64,000 nt of DNA from Lactonifactor longoviformis DSM 17459 (lineage in GTDB: Bacteria; Bacillota; Clostridia; Lachnospirales; Lachnospiraceae): contig NZ_FQVI01000001.1 in the NCBI RefSeq assembly GCF_900129135.1, positions 243,085-307,084 of the forward strand, read 5' to 3'. This document shows positions 1-7,962 of the stretch, in pieces. Within the stretch, counting starts at the first letter, position 1; every line of letters begins with the position of its first letter. Below the pieces are notes generated by a model. It was not told the origin of the DNA. It saw only the letters and a list, made by a program, of their open reading frames with translations, and did not search any database. The translations under genes were made by a program, and so were the position numbers.

Positions 1-506
1 AACTGCCTGGCCGTTCACTAAGAAGCTCAGGAAAGCCTTCGCTCCTAAGTGACCGCCGGCAGTGGATCTTCGGACGCACTCCGTAGTCTGCGCAGATCCA
101 CCCAGTACCCCTGGCCCCAAGACCTCCTCCCTTGACCTGGCAGTGACTCACTTCACATTCACGGAAAACAGGCGGGGAAGGTCGAGAGTTGTACACTTTT
201 CCTCTTGTTCCGCATTATTGTCCGCTTGATGTTTTGGATAAACTGCCAAAAACCTCCCCCTGGAACTCCCTATACCCAGATGAGAGGAATCCCGCGGCGG
301 TGGGCGGGCTGGGTTGGGCGTGAGGGAGGCTTAAGGTCCGGGGACGGTTCCGCAGGAGTGAATAGAGAGTCTTAGGCAAAACCGGGATTCCCGCTGGAGA
401 TTTTTTCGGCAGTCAGGGCCGAAAAAAAGTGAGCATGGGCAGAGAATGCACATCAAGCATTCTTTGCACATACGAACGGTGCTCCGGCGGGGATTCCGGT
501 TTTGTA
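1..506. repeat. Structured intergenic repeat, copy A (truncated)
   Basis: This stretch aligns along its length with the complete copy at 26925-27646, starting at the equivalent of about 27052, so its left end lies outside the window. Shared blocks include the small hairpin at the start, the segment around 140-220, and the long palindrome whose left arm runs near 360-400 and right arm near 478-503. The right arm stops abruptly at about 506, where copy B would continue; a tRNA-like fragment follows instead. The only ORFs inside are short, unsupported and coincide with the palindrome, so I regard it as non-coding. Confidence 0.8.
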
Positions 507-535
507 CGAGCATACACCCACAAGTTCCGTAGTCT
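507..535 (-). other. tRNA-Leu-like fragment (possible att remnant)
   Basis: These 29 bases match positions 2139-2167 of the tRNA-Leu gene in the same orientation with two mismatches. They correspond to the variable arm and the anticodon arm only; the acceptor and T arms are missing. The fragment sits exactly where repeat copy A is broken, and the stretch between it and the intact tRNA holds decayed mobile-element genes. I infer an old attachment-site duplication or a recombination scar; a simple chance duplication cannot be excluded. Confidence 0.5.
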
Positions 536-742
536 ATGGAGCAAGCCCTTACTGAAAAATCCCGGCATAGTCTAACGAGCAGATGGATAAGTATCTCTGG
601 AGCTAATCATCTCTAATTTTTTCGAAAAGAAAACTTTTTTCGATATTTTTTTGTGAGATATAAAATTGGTTTAAATAATTTATGTTTTTTAACAAACTTT
701 AAAGACTGCGTTAAATGTTTTACTCCAGTAAAAACAGCAAAT

Positions 743-775
743 GGGCAGACTTTTAAAAAATATAAAAATCTGCCC
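743..775 (-). terminator. Terminator of the toxin-antitoxin operon
   Basis: A 7-bp GC-rich stem (GGGCAGA with TCTGCCC) closes an AT-rich loop, about 28 bases past the antitoxin stop on the minus strand. The loop is longer than in a textbook terminator, so efficiency is uncertain. The remaining 540-742 interval is AT-rich and holds nothing I can identify. Confidence 0.55.
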
Positions 776-802
776 GTTAAAATTTAATTTAAAGTAATTT
801 TG

Positions 803-994
803 TCAATTCCAATCAATTTCGTCATAAGACACGGTGCCCTGTTCAGCAATACTCTTATTTGCCCGGTAAATTGCTTCGACTTCGTCTGGCATCGGCTTAT
901 CTTCTGGTACGAATCTTACCAGTACACGAAAAATCGTCTCCATGTCTTCTTCATCTATTAAGTCAATCAAGCCTTTTAGCATCTCTTTACTCAT
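803..994 (-). CDS. Antitoxin of a RelE-type toxin-antitoxin pair
   Basis: A 63-residue acidic protein starting MSKEMLKG, with an AGAGGTG ribosome binding site six bases upstream of the ATG at 994 (an in-frame GTG at 1003 overlaps that site and is less likely). It lies 12 bases downstream of the toxin gene on the same strand. The size, acidity and pairing fit the small antitoxins found with RelE/YoeB-type toxins, but I see no diagnostic DNA-binding motif. It would neutralise the toxin by direct binding and probably co-repress the operon. The order (toxin first) is the reverse of most RelBE loci and resembles HigBA. Confidence 0.7.
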   Translation of the reverse strand: MSKEMLKGLIDLIDEEDMETIFRVLVRFVPEDKPMPDEVEAIYRANKSIAEQGTVSYDEIDWN

Positions 995-1006
995 AATCAT
1001 CACCTC

Positions 1007-1246
1007 TTATATTCTTTTATATACTTGTCCTCTGGGCAGCACATCTTTAATAATTATTGTATCCTCTTCAACGGAAAATAGTACTCTTAAATCCCCAACC
1101 CTCAGGCGATAGTCATGTATGTATCCCTGGAGCTTTTTCACATCTCCGGCCGGAAGCTTATCAATCGCCTGTTTGATTCTGGTTTTGGAAGGCTTATCCA
1201 TTTTGCTGATATGTTTTGCGGCATCCTTTTCAAATATTATTTTCAA
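1007..1246 (-). CDS. RelE/ParE-superfamily toxin
   Basis: A basic 79-residue protein with the family pattern: N-terminal helices (KDAAKHISKMDK), a central YRLRVGDLRVLFSVEED strand block and a C-terminal strand with VLPRGQVYKRI. The YRLRVGDLRV motif is typical of RelE-type ribosome-dependent mRNA interferases. The start is TTG at 1246, read with a GGAGGTG site five bases upstream. A clean promoter lies just upstream. The gene precedes the antitoxin by 12 bases. Activity as an mRNase versus gyrase inhibitor cannot be decided from sequence alone. Confidence 0.85.
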   Translation of the reverse strand: MKIIFEKDAAKHISKMDKPSKTRIKQAIDKLPAGDVKKLQGYIHDYRLRVGDLRVLFSVEEDTIIIKDVLPRGQVYKRI

Positions 1247-1284
1247 CCTGTCACCTCCATTATGTCAGAAGTTTCTTTAATCAC

Positions 1285-1313
1285 ATTATATCGTTTTGCC
1301 AACTGAAATTCAA
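1285..1313 (-). promoter_or_regulatory. Sigma-A promoter of the toxin-antitoxin operon
   Basis: On the minus strand TTGAAT (1313-1308) and TATAAT (1290-1285) are separated by exactly 17 bases, about 40 bases upstream of the toxin TTG start. The layout matches a vegetative promoter. Confidence 0.7.
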
Positions 1314-1317
1314 CAAA

Positions 1318-1352
1318 AAGGACAGGGCACTTAGCGCAACGGCCCTGTCCTT
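1318..1352 (-). terminator. Terminator downstream of the primase-like remnant
   Basis: An 11-bp stem (AAGGACAGGGC with GCCCTGTCCTT) is followed on the minus strand by a T-run. It separates the decayed ATPase gene from the toxin-antitoxin promoter. Confidence 0.65.
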
Positions 1353-1407
1353 ATATAAATACGTTCCTTCAAGAAAATAGGTTTGCGAATGAAGCGAAGT
1401 TCCTATT

Positions 1408-2040
1408 TCAACTATAAACATTCAGAAATAATGATTTCAAAGCCTTTACCTTGCGACTGAGTGCATTAGGAGCTTTGGGAAGTTCTTTTGCAGAAGCACC
1501 CGGGCCAGCATACGCGCCAAGACCATCACCAATACTTTCGGCAATGGCATAGCCAAGAGTGGTAAATTCCATCATCCGGTAGGAGGCAGGTGATTTTACC
1601 TTGGTCTTTAGCTGGAGAGCATTTGCAACAACAGTCAGCACTCCTCCAAATATTTGGGGCAGGTCTTTCTTAAATTCGGCTTCTATTTTGCCGGATTCAC
1701 TATAAATTTGTAAAGGAATAGTCTCTATAAAGACCGTTCTGCTAAAAACTTTCTTTTATATGTGACACCCCCAGTCACTCCTTGACAAAAAATAAGGTTT
1801 AAACTGGGTTTCAGCTTCTCCGTATTATCGAAAAAGGTTAGATAGTACTGTGCTAGTTACATTTGAAATCCATCTTTTTCATCTGAAAAATTTGATAGGC
1901 TACTGCCTTTTATAGGGTCTACCAAATCTTTAATTATTTTGCTTATAGTTGATATTCCTGTTCCATGCTCCCCTGATATATTCAAGATGGGTATTGGTAC
2001 CCTGGAATGAAGCAACTTGCGATATAGACTAGTTCCAAAA
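1408..2040 (-). pseudogene. Decayed phage/ICE primase-type ATPase
   Basis: Reading the minus strand in pieces gives a P-loop-like ISGEHGTGISTISKIIKDL (the Lys of GxGKS replaced by Ile), then LTFFDNTEKL...VTGGVTYKRKF, then KKDLPQIFGGVLTVVANAL and a YRMMEFTTLGYAIAESIG block. In order these match the ATP-binding helicase/primase-associated proteins of phages and integrative elements (FDN and TGG..KRK sensor motifs, then lpeifGgllD and lprMaDFa). In-frame stops (after FQM and ERSL) and frame changes show the gene is dead; only the last 77 codons from a GTG at 1641 are still open. It supports a mobile-element origin for 507-2112. Confidence 0.65.
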
Positions 2041-2077
2041 TCCCCTTAACCTTTGCCTTCTCTTTGAACAGCAAAAA

Positions 2078-2104
2078 GCCCTGTACCTACTATAAGATAC
2101 AGGG
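2078..2104 (-). terminator. Terminator of tRNA-Leu
   Basis: A stem formed by CCCTGTA and TACAGGG with an 11-base loop, followed on the minus strand by a T5 run, lies directly downstream of the tRNA. Confidence 0.75.
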
Positions 2105-2112
2105 TTTCGTAC

Positions 2113-2196
2113 TGCGGGAGATGGGACTTGAACCCACACGAGCATACACCCACAAGATCCTTAGTCTTGCCTGTCTGCCAATTCCAGCACTCCCGC
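2113..2196 (-). tRNA. tRNA-Leu (anticodon AAG)
   Basis: Read on the minus strand the molecule begins GCGGGAG, pairs with terminal CTCCCGC, and has discriminator A at 2113; CCA is not encoded. The D arm contains GGAATTGGCAGACAGGC, the anticodon arm CAAGA-CTAAGGA-TCTTG gives anticodon AAG for CUU codons, and a long class-II variable arm (GTGGGTGTATGCTCGT) marks it as leucine type. The T arm GGGTTCAAGTCCC is canonical. It lies 84 bases downstream of rarA on the same strand. Confidence 0.95.
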
Positions 2197-2280
2197 TTAT
2201 CGCCTTGGCTTTACTGCCGAACGACAAGTGATATTATAGCATCCGGTTTATGTTTCGTCAACACCTTTTCAGAATTTTTT

Positions 2281-3603
2281 TCAACTTTTTTCCCCTTTTT
2301 TCCAGGCCTTAATTCTGTCAAGCTTTTCCTTTACTTCTTTTTCTTTCCCCTGGGATGTGGGCTGATAGTAACATCTGTCTTTCAGGGCATCCGGCAGGCA
2401 CTGCATCCGGGACAATTTCTCCTTTGTATCATGGGCATACACATATCCTTCCCCATAGTGAAGTTCACGCATCAAACCTGTGGGAGCATTTCTAATCTGA
2501 AGAGGAACTGGTTCCGCAAGGTGATTCATGGCGTCTTTTTTACAGTCCTCATAGGCGGTATATAAAGCATTGGACTTCGGTGCCATGGACAGGTACACAA
2601 CTGCATGGGTGAGATTCACATTGCATTCCGGCATTCCATTAAAATGGCATGCCTGGTAGACTGAAACTGCCAGATCCAGGGCATGGCTGTCAGCCATTCC
2701 CACATCTTCACTGGCAAAACGGATCAGACGCCTGGCCACATAAAGGGGATCCTCCCCTGCTTCCAGCATCCGCGCAAGCCAGTACACTGCCGCATCCGGA
2801 TCACTGTTGCGCATAGATTTATGAAGCGCGGAGATTAGATTGTAGTGCTCCTCGCCATTCTTGTCATAGAGAAGTGATTTTCTGCTGATACACTGTTCCA
2901 AAGTTTCTGTGGTTACCCTGATTTTGTCCCGCTCAGTAATACCGTTTAGCACTGCCATTTCCAAAGTATTAAGAGCAGTGCGGGCGTCACCGTTGGCAAA
3001 CCTGGCAATTGCTTTCAGGGACTGTTGTTCAATCTCTACCCTCATATCGCCAAACCCCTTGGGAGAAGACAGCGCATGCTGCAGAAGCTCTGTCAAATCA
3101 CTCTCTGACAGAGCCTGAAGCACAAACACCTTACATCTAGACAGCAAAGCTCCGTTAATCTCAAAAGAAGGATTTTCTGTGGTCGCACCGATTAGTATAA
3201 TGCTTCCCTTTTCTACATAGGGCAGAAACGCATCCTGCTGAGCTTTATTAAAACGATGGATCTCGTCAACAAACAGAAGGGTTCGAACCCCCATGCGGCG
3301 GCTCTGCTCTGCCTTGGCCATAACTTCTTTTATCTCTTTAATGCCGCTGGTTACTGCACTGAAGTTCACAAAATCTGCTTTGGTTCTTCCGGCAATTATA
3401 CTTGCGAGTGTGGTTTTCCCCACACCGGGCGGTCCCCAGAAAATCATAGAAGAGACGATGTCCTGTTCTATGATTTGCCGCAGTATTTTCCCATTTCCCA
3501 ACAGATGTTTCTGACCTACAAATTCCTCCAGGCTCTCTGGCCGAAGCCTGCTGGCCAACGGGTTGCTTCTTGCCCTGTCATCAAACAATGTCATCTGTTC
3601 CAT
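2281..3603 (-). CDS. rarA: Replication-associated recombination protein A (MgsA/RarA AAA+ ATPase)
   Basis: RarA acts at stalled replication forks as a clamp-loader-like AAA+ ATPase. The 440-residue product has the usual family length and order: N-terminal PLASRLRPESLEEFVGQ, Walker A GPPGVGKTT near residues 57-65, Walker B LLFVDEIHRFN near 108-118, sensor-1 GATTENPSFE, and the C-terminal tetramerisation and MgsA domain with MRNSDPDAAVYWLARML. The start ATG at 3603 follows a GGGGG-type site that overlaps the end of the upstream gene, three bases away. It is the last protein gene of a string beginning in the phosphate operon, before the tRNA. Confidence 0.95.
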   Translation of the reverse strand: MEQMTLFDDRARSNPLASRLRPESLEEFVGQKHLLGNGKILRQIIEQDIVSSMIFWGPPGVGKTTLASIIAGRTKADFVNFSAVTSGIKEIKEVMAKAEQSRRMGVRTLLFVDEIHRFNKAQQDAFLPYVEKGSIILIGATTENPSFEINGALLSRCKVFVLQALSESDLTELLQHALSSPKGFGDMRVEIEQQSLKAIARFANGDARTALNTLEMAVLNGITERDKIRVTTETLEQCISRKSLLYDKNGEEHYNLISALHKSMRNSDPDAAVYWLARMLEAGEDPLYVARRLIRFASEDVGMADSHALDLAVSVYQACHFNGMPECNVNLTHAVVYLSMAPKSNALYTAYEDCKKDAMNHLAEPVPLQIRNAPTGLMRELHYGEGYVYAHDTKEKLSRMQCLPDALKDRCYYQPTSQGKEKEVKEKLDRIKAWKKGEKS

Positions 3604-3606
3604 ATT

Positions 3607-4269
3607 TTATGCCCCCATATATTTTGCCTTTCTGTTCTGGCAATTCGCCCGCTTGCAGATGGAGCAGCTCACAAAGTCTTCCTCTGACGGGAACATAACT
3701 CCTGAGACTGATTTTGTGGGATACATCAGGGTTCCCCCGGTCAATTCCACACCTGTAAGTTCATTGACATCCCCTATCAGGGAGAACAGCTGGGCCTGCT
3801 GTCTGATGGGCCAGGTGTCTGCATTCCCGGATCCTGGATTCATGACTCCGAACTTTTTAATCCCATACTTTTCAGATAAACGGTTTCGAAACTGCTTTCG
3901 AGCCTCTACCAGAATCATCTCCTTGAGCATATCCAGCCAAAGATTCACAATGTAGTCATCCTCCCGGCGGCTCCACGCATCCACTTCTGTCCCACAGGTT
4001 GCTACGAAGGCAAAAACATTGTGAATGCCTTTTAGTTTGGCCGCAAGGGTAGGACTTTGGAATTCGGTATCCTCTATGGTTACTTTATCCCCGTTAATTT
4101 CCGTCACCTCACAGATTTTATACACTGCTTTCGGCTTTGCTATCCGAAGGGCCTCCTGCAGCTTTTCCCCCATCATTTCCACATCTTCCTGCTCCGACAG
4201 ATGCAGCTTCTCCGACAGTGTTTCTATGGATATCTGTACTTGAAAATCATCCATCACAAAACGTTCCAT
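3607..4269 (-). CDS. Stand-alone MetH-type B12 reactivation-domain protein with C-terminal Cys cluster
   Basis: The 220-residue protein resembles the AdoMet-binding activation domain of cobalamin-dependent methionine synthase: MNPGSGNADTWPIRQQ, LFSLIG and the LTGGTLMYPTKSVSG block near residues 140-190 correspond to the family's RP-Y and LTes-aM-P-aSvsG motifs. It lacks the homocysteine, folate and cobalamin domains. Its tail carries four cysteines in CSICKRANCQNRK plus an upstream Cys, suggesting a metal centre. Start chosen at ATG 4269 because AAAGGAGG lies six bases upstream. In this family it may reactivate a separately encoded corrinoid protein by reductive methylation; that role is inferred. 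No corrinoid protein is nearby, although a B12-dependent reductase gene lies at 21261-23549. Confidence 0.75.
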   Translation of the reverse strand: MERFVMDDFQVQISIETLSEKLHLSEQEDVEMMGEKLQEALRIAKPKAVYKICEVTEINGDKVTIEDTEFQSPTLAAKLKGIHNVFAFVATCGTEVDAWSRREDDYIVNLWLDMLKEMILVEARKQFRNRLSEKYGIKKFGVMNPGSGNADTWPIRQQAQLFSLIGDVNELTGVELTGGTLMYPTKSVSGVMFPSEEDFVSCSICKRANCQNRKAKYMGA

Positions 4270-4366
4270 TGGCATCCTCCTTTACGACTTCCTGTTCTTA
4301 GGCCTCACACGAATCATCTTACTGTGATTGTACTATTCCTCCGGCCGGTTTGCAATGGAAAACCAT

Positions 4367-4942
4367 TTATTTTAGCAGCACCGAGGCATAGAATAGGACA
4401 ACATTCAGAGCTCCGGCGATCCCCATAACCTTTATAGGGTTCATCTTCCTTTTTCTCAGCAAAATAATAGAAACCACAAAGATGGCTCCCCCGGACAGGC
4501 TCAGCGTCTCCAAGGAAATCCCCTTGCTGCTGTCGCTCCAAAGTGCCTGTACTAAAATGCCAAGGCCCGCAGAAGCAATCAGCGCCACCACTGCAGGCCT
4601 GAGTGCCTGCAGAATGGTCTGAAGCACTTCCAGCTCCCGGTATTTAAAATAAAAATACGCCAAAATCGACATGATAATACACGATGGGAGGATACAGCCC
4701 AGTGTGGCAATCACTGCCCCCAATACACCGCCCAGACGCAGACCTACAAAAGTGGCCGCATTAATGGCAATTGGTCCCGGAGTCATCTGTGAGATTGTCA
4801 CCAGATCTGTGAATTCTCCCGCAGTAAGCCAGTGCTGAATGTGTACTACCTGACTTTGTATCAGGGGAAGGGCGGCATATCCCCCGCCGATGCTGAAAGC
4901 GCCTATCTGAAGAAAGCTGAGAAATAATTTTATATAAATCAT
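4367..4942 (-). CDS. Chromate-type transporter, second half-size subunit
   Basis: A 191-residue membrane protein of the CHR (ChrA) family, short form. The conserved amino-terminal signature is present: FLQIGAFSIGGGYAALPLI near residues 7-25, followed by TISQMTPGPIAINAATFVG near 48-66. Five to six hydrophobic segments follow. Start chosen at ATG 4942, which overlaps the stop of the preceding subunit as ATGA. Short CHR proteins work as pairs encoded by adjacent genes, in opposite membrane orientation; they export chromate in some bacteria, but in gut anaerobes the natural substrate is unknown. Confidence 0.85.
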   Translation of the reverse strand: MIYIKLFLSFLQIGAFSIGGGYAALPLIQSQVVHIQHWLTAGEFTDLVTISQMTPGPIAINAATFVGLRLGGVLGAVIATLGCILPSCIIMSILAYFYFKYRELEVLQTILQALRPAVVALIASAGLGILVQALWSDSSKGISLETLSLSGGAIFVVSIILLRKRKMNPIKVMGIAGALNVVLFYASVLLK

Positions 4943-5502
4943 TCTGTCCCATCCTTCCTCATATTCCACAGCCCCCGTATGGTTCCAATCCCCACACAGA
5001 CCAGTATGATGATAATCACATTTATATGAAACACGTACGCACAGAGAAAAGCCCCTGCCATAATCAGCAGAGACACCACATTCTTCTCTCCCGCAATCTT
5101 AGCACCCAAATCAATCACCACATCTGCAATTACGGCTGCGACCCCCGCCTGCATTCCTTCCAGAACCAGACTAACCATCTTATTATCCCGGAATGCCGCA
5201 TAAAACATAGAAACTACAGACAATACAAAAAACGGAGGCAGTACTGTCCCGGCAACTGCAGCCAGAGCCCCTCTGATCCCTGCAATTCTAAATCCTACGA
5301 TGAGAGACCCATTCACCGCAATCGCACCGGGGGCCGACTGGGCCAGGGCAGTAAGGTCCAGCATCTCCTGCTCCTCCATCCAGTGGTATTCATCCACAAA
5401 CTTCTTCTTCATCAAAGTAATAATGACATATCCCCCTCCGAACGTAAATGCACTCAGATAAAAGGTGGATAAAAATAACTTTCTTATAATTCCCTTTTCC
5501 AT
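4939..5502 (-). CDS. Chromate-type transporter, first half-size subunit
   Basis: A 187-residue CHR-family protein with STFYLSAFTFGGGYVIITLM near residues 9-28 and ALAQSAPGAIAVNGSLIVG near 50-68, the same two motifs as its downstream partner. The start at ATG 5502 is favoured over 5520 because AGGAGG lies nine bases upstream of it. It follows phoR by about 90 bases in the same direction, so it may be transcribed with the phosphate regulon, but an own promoter in 5503-5594 is possible. Confidence 0.85.
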   Translation of the reverse strand: MEKGIIRKLFLSTFYLSAFTFGGGYVIITLMKKKFVDEYHWMEEQEMLDLTALAQSAPGAIAVNGSLIVGFRIAGIRGALAAVAGTVLPPFFVLSVVSMFYAAFRDNKMVSLVLEGMQAGVAAVIADVVIDLGAKIAGEKNVVSLLIMAGAFLCAYVFHINVIIIILVCVGIGTIRGLWNMRKDGTE

Positions 5503-5594
5503 CTTTGAAAGCCTCCTCATCCATCAGTATACGTCCTGAAGGTTAATAAGTAAAATAATAATCTCCCATGAAACATATAAATATTTCCCTATTT

Positions 5595-7262
5595 CTACCA
5601 GACTATCCTGATTTCTGTGCCGCTACCTGGAATGCTGTCCATCTCGATACCGGCTCTATGAAACATTGCCCCGTGTTTTACGATGGAAAGCCCCAGCCCT
5701 GTACCTCCCACTTGTTTTGAGTGGCTTTTGTCTACCCGGTAAAAACGCTCGAATACTCTCTGCTGATCTGACTGGGGGATCCCAATGCCGTTGTCTTTGA
5801 CTGCCAGAATGGTGTGTCCCTCCCGATTTTCTACGCGCACTTGTACATACCCGCCCTCCCGATTATAGATTATGCCGTTGATACAGAGGTTGTATATCAT
5901 TTCATCCAGTATCTGGCGCACTCCGTTTACAGTTCTGGATTCTCCCAGCAGGGAGAGAGTAACTTTATGACCGGAGGCGGTTGCCTGCAGACGCTCCACT
6001 ACTTCTTTTGCCACGGAATACAAATCTACTTCTTCTTTCTGCAGAGCGACCTGGTTCTCATCCAACTGGGACAGCTTTATGATATCACCTACCATGGTTA
6101 TAAGCCTGGCAGTCTCTTTATAGATATTCTCGGCAAATCTGGGAATGTCCTCCTGTTTTACCAGGCCGTTTTTCATGATTTCAGCATATCCGGAGATCGA
6201 TGTGAGAGGTGTCTTAAGCTCATGGGAGACATTTGCTGAGAATTCTCTGCGCATCTGCTCTCTCTGCTGTTTTTCTGTAACATCCATAATCACAATAACT
6301 GCACCTTTGATCTGCTTTTTGCTGGTCACAGGGTTCGCCATAATCTGGCAGTATTTCCCCTCTACCTGTATCTCCTGTTCGCTTGGATTGCCCTTGAGCG
6401 CTTCATCCACTACATTCTGCAGTCCCACACTGCGGTTAAATGTAAGAATATTTTGTTTCTCACCGATGGCCTGTTTCATTCCCAGGAGCTCCAGAGCACT
6501 GCTGTTGTAGGAAAGTACATTTCCATCCTGGTCAATAACCAAAAATCCTTCGCTCATATTTTCGGTCAGCGCGGTAAACTCTCTCTGTTTCACCTTCAGC
6601 TCCTCGATTTGAAGCTTAATAGTTTTGTTCTGCTTTTCCAGTCTGCCCAGCAAAGGGGCCAGCTCATCGTAAGTATCATTCTCTTCCGGTTTTTTCAGAT
6701 TCAGTTCATTGATGGGCTGCACAATCTTTTTCGTCTGACGGGTAGCTATCAGCATGGTAATTGCAGATACTATAACACAGATGAGAAGAACCAGGGGAAT
6801 AACCCGCAGGAGGCTGGCATAGACGCTGCTGCTGGTATTCGCCACCCGAAGCACCATACCGTTGTCCAGCTTCAGGGCATAATAATATGTCTCCTGCTGC
6901 AGCGTATCTGACACCCTGCTGCACCTCCCTGTGCCCTCTGTCAGGGCAGCCTGAATCTCAGGGCGCTTCCTGTGGTTTTCCAGTGACTGCGGATTATAGT
7001 AGCTGTCAAAAATAACCGTGCCATCACTGTTTACCAGGGTGATACGGTTTCTTCTGTTTACCTCCGGCTGGCTGAGGATCTCATCAAGATACTCCTCTCC
7101 CATCTGTTCCACGGCAGTTTTGATATATCCTGCCTCTGTTTCCACTTCACTCTTCATCTTCTCTACAAAGTCCCCGTAAAATACGCCCACAACAAAGATA
7201 GAAGTGACTAAGATAGCCAGTATGGAGATCACACACATATTCCCAAAGATTTTTTTTCTCAT
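5595..7262 (-). CDS. phoR: Phosphate-regulon-type sensor histidine kinase
   Basis: A 555-residue membrane sensor kinase. An N-terminal membrane segment (residues 7-28) and a second near 152-172 flank an extracytoplasmic sensor region; a PAS domain follows (about 235-320, LTENMSEGFLVIDQDGNVLSYN), then HisKA with the phospho-acceptor in FSANVSHELKTPLTSISGYA near 345, and HATPase with IYNLCINGI, DNGIGIP and GGTGLGLSIVKH. The start overlaps the regulator stop (TAATG). Its position at the end of a pst-phoU-phoB operon indicates PhoR function: sensing phosphate limitation through the Pst/PhoU complex and phosphorylating the cognate regulator. Confidence 0.9.
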   Translation of the reverse strand: MRKKIFGNMCVISILAILVTSIFVVGVFYGDFVEKMKSEVETEAGYIKTAVEQMGEEYLDEILSQPEVNRRNRITLVNSDGTVIFDSYYNPQSLENHRKRPEIQAALTEGTGRCSRVSDTLQQETYYYALKLDNGMVLRVANTSSSVYASLLRVIPLVLLICVIVSAITMLIATRQTKKIVQPINELNLKKPEENDTYDELAPLLGRLEKQNKTIKLQIEELKVKQREFTALTENMSEGFLVIDQDGNVLSYNSSALELLGMKQAIGEKQNILTFNRSVGLQNVVDEALKGNPSEQEIQVEGKYCQIMANPVTSKKQIKGAVIVIMDVTEKQQREQMRREFSANVSHELKTPLTSISGYAEIMKNGLVKQEDIPRFAENIYKETARLITMVGDIIKLSQLDENQVALQKEEVDLYSVAKEVVERLQATASGHKVTLSLLGESRTVNGVRQILDEMIYNLCINGIIYNREGGYVQVRVENREGHTILAVKDNGIGIPQSDQQRVFERFYRVDKSHSKQVGGTGLGLSIVKHGAMFHRAGIEMDSIPGSGTEIRIVW

Positions 7263-7936
7263 TATCTGGTTCCTCCTATCCGGTATCCCACACCCCGGAC
7301 AGTCTCTATCATTTCTCCGCAGCTGCCCAGCTTCTGCCGAAGAGTACGGATATGTACATCGACCGTTCGTGTCTCCACATCAATGTCATATCCCCAGATA
7401 CGGGAAAGAATCTTATCACGGGACAGCACAAACCCTTTGTTTTTCAGAAGATAACAGAGCAGTTCAAATTCCTTCAGGGTAAGTGTAACCTCTTTTCCGT
7501 CAGCCATAACCAGGTGCTTGTCAATATCCACAGATATGCTGCCGGCTTCCAATACATTCTCATCCTTTACCGGCTCCGTGCGGCGCAGGACTGCTTTTAT
7601 CCGGGATACCAGCTCCATCATGCCAAACGGTTTTGGAATATAGTCATCCGCACCGCTGTCCAGTCCTACCACCTTGTCATATTCCGTGCCTTTTGCCGTG
7701 AGCATAATAACCGGAACCTTCTTTGTTGAAGTATTGCTCCGGAGCTTCTTCAGGATCTGGAGACCATCCTCATCAGGCAGCATAATATCCAGCAAAACCA
7801 GGGCCGGCATCTGCTTTTCTATTCCCTTCCAAAAGTCCTTTGCACACATAAATCCCACAGCCTCAAACCCTGTGCTGTGCAGCGTGTAAATTACCAGTTC
7901 CCGTATGCTGTCATCATCCTCTACCAAATAAATCAT
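7262..7936 (-). CDS. phoB: PhoB-type response regulator (OmpR family)
   Basis: The 224-residue regulator has a receiver domain (VEDDDSIREL, phospho-acceptor Asp in VLLDIMLPDEDG, Lys in YIPKPFG) and a winged-helix DNA-binding domain (about 130-222, with RTVDVHIRTLRQKLG and VRGVGYRI). Start chosen at ATG 7936, preceded by GGAGG five bases away; an upstream ATG at 7948 is possible. The gene is coupled to the kinase through TAATG and follows phoU by 26 bases. The predicted target is the TTTTACA repeat array in front of pstS. Confidence 0.9.
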   Translation of the reverse strand: MIYLVEDDDSIRELVIYTLHSTGFEAVGFMCAKDFWKGIEKQMPALVLLDIMLPDEDGLQILKKLRSNTSTKKVPVIMLTAKGTEYDKVVGLDSGADDYIPKPFGMMELVSRIKAVLRRTEPVKDENVLEAGSISVDIDKHLVMADGKEVTLTLKEFELLCYLLKNKGFVLSRDKILSRIWGYDIDVETRTVDVHIRTLRQKLGSCGEMIETVRGVGYRIGGTR

Positions 7937-7962
7937 ACGTTCCTCCATCCTAACCCTTTTCT

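Noticed and set aside
331-513. Short ORF inside repeat copy A
   Set aside because: It follows the palindrome, has no ribosome binding site and its protein is unlike known families; the corresponding stretch in copy B does not keep the frame.
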